Shown: positions 62,301-64,000 of the stretch, one piece after another
Layout of the letters: each line of letters opens with the position of its first letter
Numbering within the stretch: position 1 is the first letter of the stretch
NCBI GenBank assembly: GCA_956465555.1
Contig: OY101124.1
Span: 930,001-994,000, forward strand
DNA from: Nitzschia sp. pyKryTriq1
Taxonomy: Eukaryota; Bacillariophyta; Bacillariophyceae; Bacillariales; Bacillariaceae
Direction of reading: 5' to 3'
Length of the DNA: 64,000 bases
The notes under the pieces: model-generated
The model's database searches: none
Told to the model about the DNA's origin: nothing
Seen by the model: only the letters and a program-made list of their open reading frames with translations
Position numbers and translations under genes: made by a program

Positions 62301-62930
62301 CCCCATCGGCGCATCTATCTTTCTGGATTCTCTTTGGGTGCCAATGTTGTCACGCACTGTCTGACCGAACTGGGTGAACGTGCATACGACCACAACATTT
62401 ATGGCGCGGCAGTCAACGCGGTCCCATTTGATATGCCAAAGGCTCAACTGAATTTAAACCAAGATGGACTCACAAAAAGCCTCTACGGCGGGCGATTGCT
62501 TGCCTCCATGATTGACCGAGTGGAAGCATCGTACGATCGTATGGAATTCCAATTTCCAAAAGAAGAAGCTCGCAAGTGTCGTACCATCATGGACATGGAA
62601 AACCTTGTCATCGCACCTATATTTGGCTTCAAGGATGCTTACGACTACTACGCGGAGACTAGCACTCTCAGAAAAGTTGACCAAGTGGCAGTGCCCCAAC
62701 TCGTTATCCAAGCCAAGGATGACCCTTTCTTCGCTGGGCAATCGGTTCCAGAGGAAGACGCTAATCGCCCTCTTCGAGTTCAAATGACCAACAATGGTGG
62801 GCACTGTGGGTATGTTTTCCACGCCAAATTAGAAGACAGCAACAGAACTTCTTGGATGCCCACGGAGCTGGCTCGCTTTCTGGCTCATCTAGAGGAAACG
62901 TTTTCCTCCTCAGAGGTTGTTGAAAGCTAA
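59316..62930 (+). CDS. Fused double YheT/EMB8-type alpha/beta-hydrolase
   Basis: This 1204-residue protein carries two complete copies of the EMB8/YheT/ABHD1-3 hydrolase domain (COG0429), about 400 residues apart. Copy 1 (about 440-790) has EFRPTGFAKNPHLQTIVA, CHGLQS, NFRGCSGEPNRTP, the nucleophile Ser606 in GFSLGANVV, acid D736/D737 in ALDDPFF and His764 in GGHCGY. Copy 2 (about 845-1195) has the same series with Ser1006, D1135/D1136 and His1163. Both triads therefore appear intact. The N-terminus has a hydrophobic segment at about 12-30 ending WVFSFQAV, a possible signal anchor or bipartite plastid signal. Then come about 400 acidic, disordered residues. Family members act on lipid esters. 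The ATG at 59316 is chosen because the longer frame starts with TTG. Confidence 0.9.
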   Translation: MVFSSKSPRRRLAILLGSILSLATWVFSFQAVFTVPRSSSLQQRMSFRGKEESSSSSRALFSSRNENNKDSSPPPPPPTTTLTRIPVEPQSDQQTSSWVPRLAFLFVNQFRHRLEKVNATRVSAIASSVKEEESNARNGILEGSNGSIMFVQDTSTGPSFNTTASTFVSFSAAMAVVDGILDVPQDELPDIGPIIDQLLTSEDGDDDDDDEQDLSARASFFPLPTTTSTRSVNPDSNAGIHNQVMWNLTRDLSDEEERGEELLIDTSVLKEPEIFSEVQSDEKLVDGGIGTNTVSSTNIAEELLMVDTPTTIESASSTEKSPGFDIAMDEVSEESSLTKPLEAGGATDEATMKSRFLNSDAVPMEVYPEVKDFVPSDRLDFLEETAVMTVETELDTLVVFEESDHSSVANNMSPGKDEDSEQENLKRRAAEISHSFYAKEFRPTGFAKNPHLQTIVAVKARQESMYFPTTGNLILSKFQWDYRQRVETPDGDFFDVDWKYASTQATATDDFLLATNDPSTVSSTTPIVLICHGLQSNTDSPLTKDMTIAFKNVGMDVAAINFRGCSGEPNRTPMGYHLSYTDDLELMVKQISTNHPGRPIYLSGFSLGANVVTNFLANIGANAANAYNIWGAAVNAVPFDLTKCQSVNEPGFSGSVYGNLLFKSLQTRVLQSMETIDYNFTREELENCTNCQEFDDLVVCSVYDEFENATDYHRKSSTYNRLHEIMVPQLIVQALDDPFFVGNTNPDNDPTLPCRIHYTKHGGHCGYVFHSEERDKRDSSFMPTELARFLEHVHQARTGQKSTTLALRQKQPMPIKPQAIENTKGQVFPREKLRRAMAATAAHAFVTREFVPAEWAKNEHVQTIMGALFRRQTMYVNNRTDTMSLLQAFFSTDEFKWDERERISTPDGDFFDVDWKYVNSNAEDRPLVLICHGLQSDSSSPLAQDMAQAFNDIGMDAGCVNFRGCSGEINKTPVGYHLGFTEDLLQIIDRVNKKYPHRRIYLSGFSLGANVVTHCLTELGERAYDHNIYGAAVNAVPFDMPKAQLNLNQDGLTKSLYGGRLLASMIDRVEASYDRMEFQFPKEEARKCRTIMDMENLVIAPIFGFKDAYDYYAETSTLRKVDQVAVPQLVIQAKDDPFFAGQSVPEEDANRPLRVQMTNNGGHCGYVFHAKLEDSNRTSWMPTELARFLAHLEETFSSSEVVES

Positions 62931-63335
62931 TGCGACGATTATATGTTCGTCTCCGACGTATGTAGTCCTATCCTGATCAACAATTACTGTTGTTCCTGCC
63001 AACATGATTGAGATGTGTCCTTTTAAAATCTTACTCTACCATTCATTTTCCACTTGCGCAACAACTCGACCCTTTTTGCGAATATCACGATTGCGAGCAA
63101 ACGCCTTTTCCATCTCTCGTGCAGGGAAGGATGGAATCAATATCAACTTGCAAACCATCTTCCAACCAACATCCTACCACTTCCAAGTCACCTTTTTGGG
63201 ATTGCACTTCGAGAAATACCACCTTCTTGCGACTAAGTGCAAGTACCACCCGTACTGGTACCGTGGACGCCATGATGGCATCGATATCCCCGGCCCTTCT
63301 CGCCCAAGCATGGACTCCCGAGATCCTCCAGTGGA
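62931..63335. other. Intergenic or 5' region of the edge gene
   Basis: These 405 bp separate the double hydrolase from the edge gene. Overlapping open frames on both strands (63004-63568 plus, 63085-63363 minus) cannot be told apart by composition. One may hold a 5' exon of the edge gene. Confidence 0.3.
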
Positions 63336-64000
63336 ATGATAGACCAGAGAATAGCGATTCCAAACTCGTTGCCCAGGCTGTCGCGCGGACGTTGCCTCTG
63401 TCGGGCGAGGGAGCCGAGAGCCGACTCGGTTCCGTTTGTGTGCCGATACCGCACCAAAATTGTCCATCCCTTGTCGACCAAACAGGTCCACTTGTTACAG
63501 TCGCTAATCACACAACACTCTGCACTCTCATCACTCCGATCCAAGCTCTCGCAAGTCTTGCCTACTGAGAACCCGCCGCCCTCACAAGTTTTGACTTCGA
63601 CTTCCAAAGCCGAGTTGGAAGATTGGTACGCTCCTTACAAGCCGCCGCCGAAATGGTCGTTTTTGCAACGGATTCAAACCGAATACCCTCAGCTTGTACA
63701 GGCAGTAGAATATTTGTGGTGGGGCAAGTCCGAGAAAGTGCCCTTTTCGTCCGGTCCGAAGGACGCCTTGGTCGATCTCTTGAGCTCCAAAATTGCAGCC
63801 GACCCTCGGATTGTCTCGGTCGTGACGGAAGAACTTCAAAAACATTGTCGCATCCATACTAAACTTGTCAAACCAAAAGAAGAAGAAGAAAATAACAGCA
63901 ACAATAACAAAAAACGAAACAAGTCAAATATTAATGGGCAACAACAGAAACAGCAACAGCAACAACAAGCGGAAAAGTATACGCATTATGACGACTATGG
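63336..64000 (+). CDS. Unidentified gene running off the right edge (partial)
   Basis: A forward frame is open from an ATG at 63336 to the end of the window. From about 63490 on it looks strongly coding: HLLQSLITQHSALSSLRSKL, then AELEDWYAPYKPPPKWSFLQ, VEYLWWGKSEK and SGPKDALVDLLSSKIAADPR. It then enters an acidic, Asn-rich and finally Gln-rich low-complexity region made of CAA/CAG codons. Upstream of 63490 the same frame is Arg-rich and less convincing, so the true start may be a separate exon (an alternative ATG in another frame is at 63272). The family is unrecognised; the 3' end is outside the window. Confidence 0.55.
   Translation, partial: MIDQRIAIPNSLPRLSRGRCLCRAREPRADSVPFVCRYRTKIVHPLSTKQVHLLQSLITQHSALSSLRSKLSQVLPTENPPPSQVLTSTSKAELEDWYAPYKPPPKWSFLQRIQTEYPQLVQAVEYLWWGKSEKVPFSSGPKDALVDLLSSKIAADPRIVSVVTEELQKHCRIHTKLVKPKEEEENNSNNNKKRNKSNINGQQQKQQQQQQAEKYTHYDDY

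Overview
The window looks like nuclear DNA of a diatom, most likely a raphid pennate. Evidence: intron-poor genes, short GT-AG introns of about 65-250 bp where present, and several proteins with an N-terminal signal peptide followed by an ASAFAP-like motif (F just after the cleavage site), the bipartite plastid address of secondary red plastids. Decayed Ty1/copia pieces and LRR proteins with a single-pass N-terminal membrane anchor also fit. The species is inferred, not proven. I saw no convincing tRNA, rRNA or CRISPR.

Layout. 1-1.5 kb: a 34-bp inverted repeat enclosing a broken FEN1/XPG-like nuclease gene. 1.9-8 kb, all forward: an acidic plastid-type protein, dyskerin (CBF5) and a GT47 exostosin-like glycosyltransferase. 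8-13.6 kb: a secreted glycosidase-like protein and a head-to-head pair of paralogues of unknown function. 14-15 kb: a Ty1/copia gag fossil. 15.4-25 kb: a membrane-anchored aspartic protease, a DUF1517 plastid protein, a RING-H2 protein, a G3BP-like NTF2+RRM protein and a His/Cys-tailed orphan. 25.9-30.4 kb: a 1461-residue orphan assembled across an 84-bp intron. 31-35 kb: a mitochondrial LEA-like protein, a copia RT fossil between two identical 123-bp repeats, and a HAD-IIA phosphatase with one intron. 35-42 kb: a protein with 66-residue tandem repeats, a coiled-coil orphan and APH-1 (gamma-secretase subunit). 42-49 kb: a three-exon LRR protein, LUC7 and glutamate-1-semialdehyde aminotransferase. 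50-56 kb: a three-repeat Myb protein, a DUF1118 plastid protein with a tiny first exon, and PTH2. 56-64 kb: a second aspartic protease (paralogue of the first), a protein with two fused YheT/EMB8 hydrolase domains, and an unidentified gene running off the right edge.

Functional themes: plastid biology (GSA aminotransferase for tetrapyrrole synthesis, DUF1517, DUF1118, the acidic protein and perhaps the double hydrolase and HAD protein), RNA metabolism (CBF5, LUC7, G3BP-like, PTH2), and membrane proteolysis (APH-1 and two BACE-like aspartic proteases). Many neighbours are divergent and share 0.5-1.5 kb upstream regions; several intergenic stretches carry striking clusters of GTAC / ACCGGT motifs.

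Gene starts were moved to the first plausible ATG wherever the longest open frame began with a non-ATG codon. Introns are proposed only where splice signals, reading phase and protein continuity agree.
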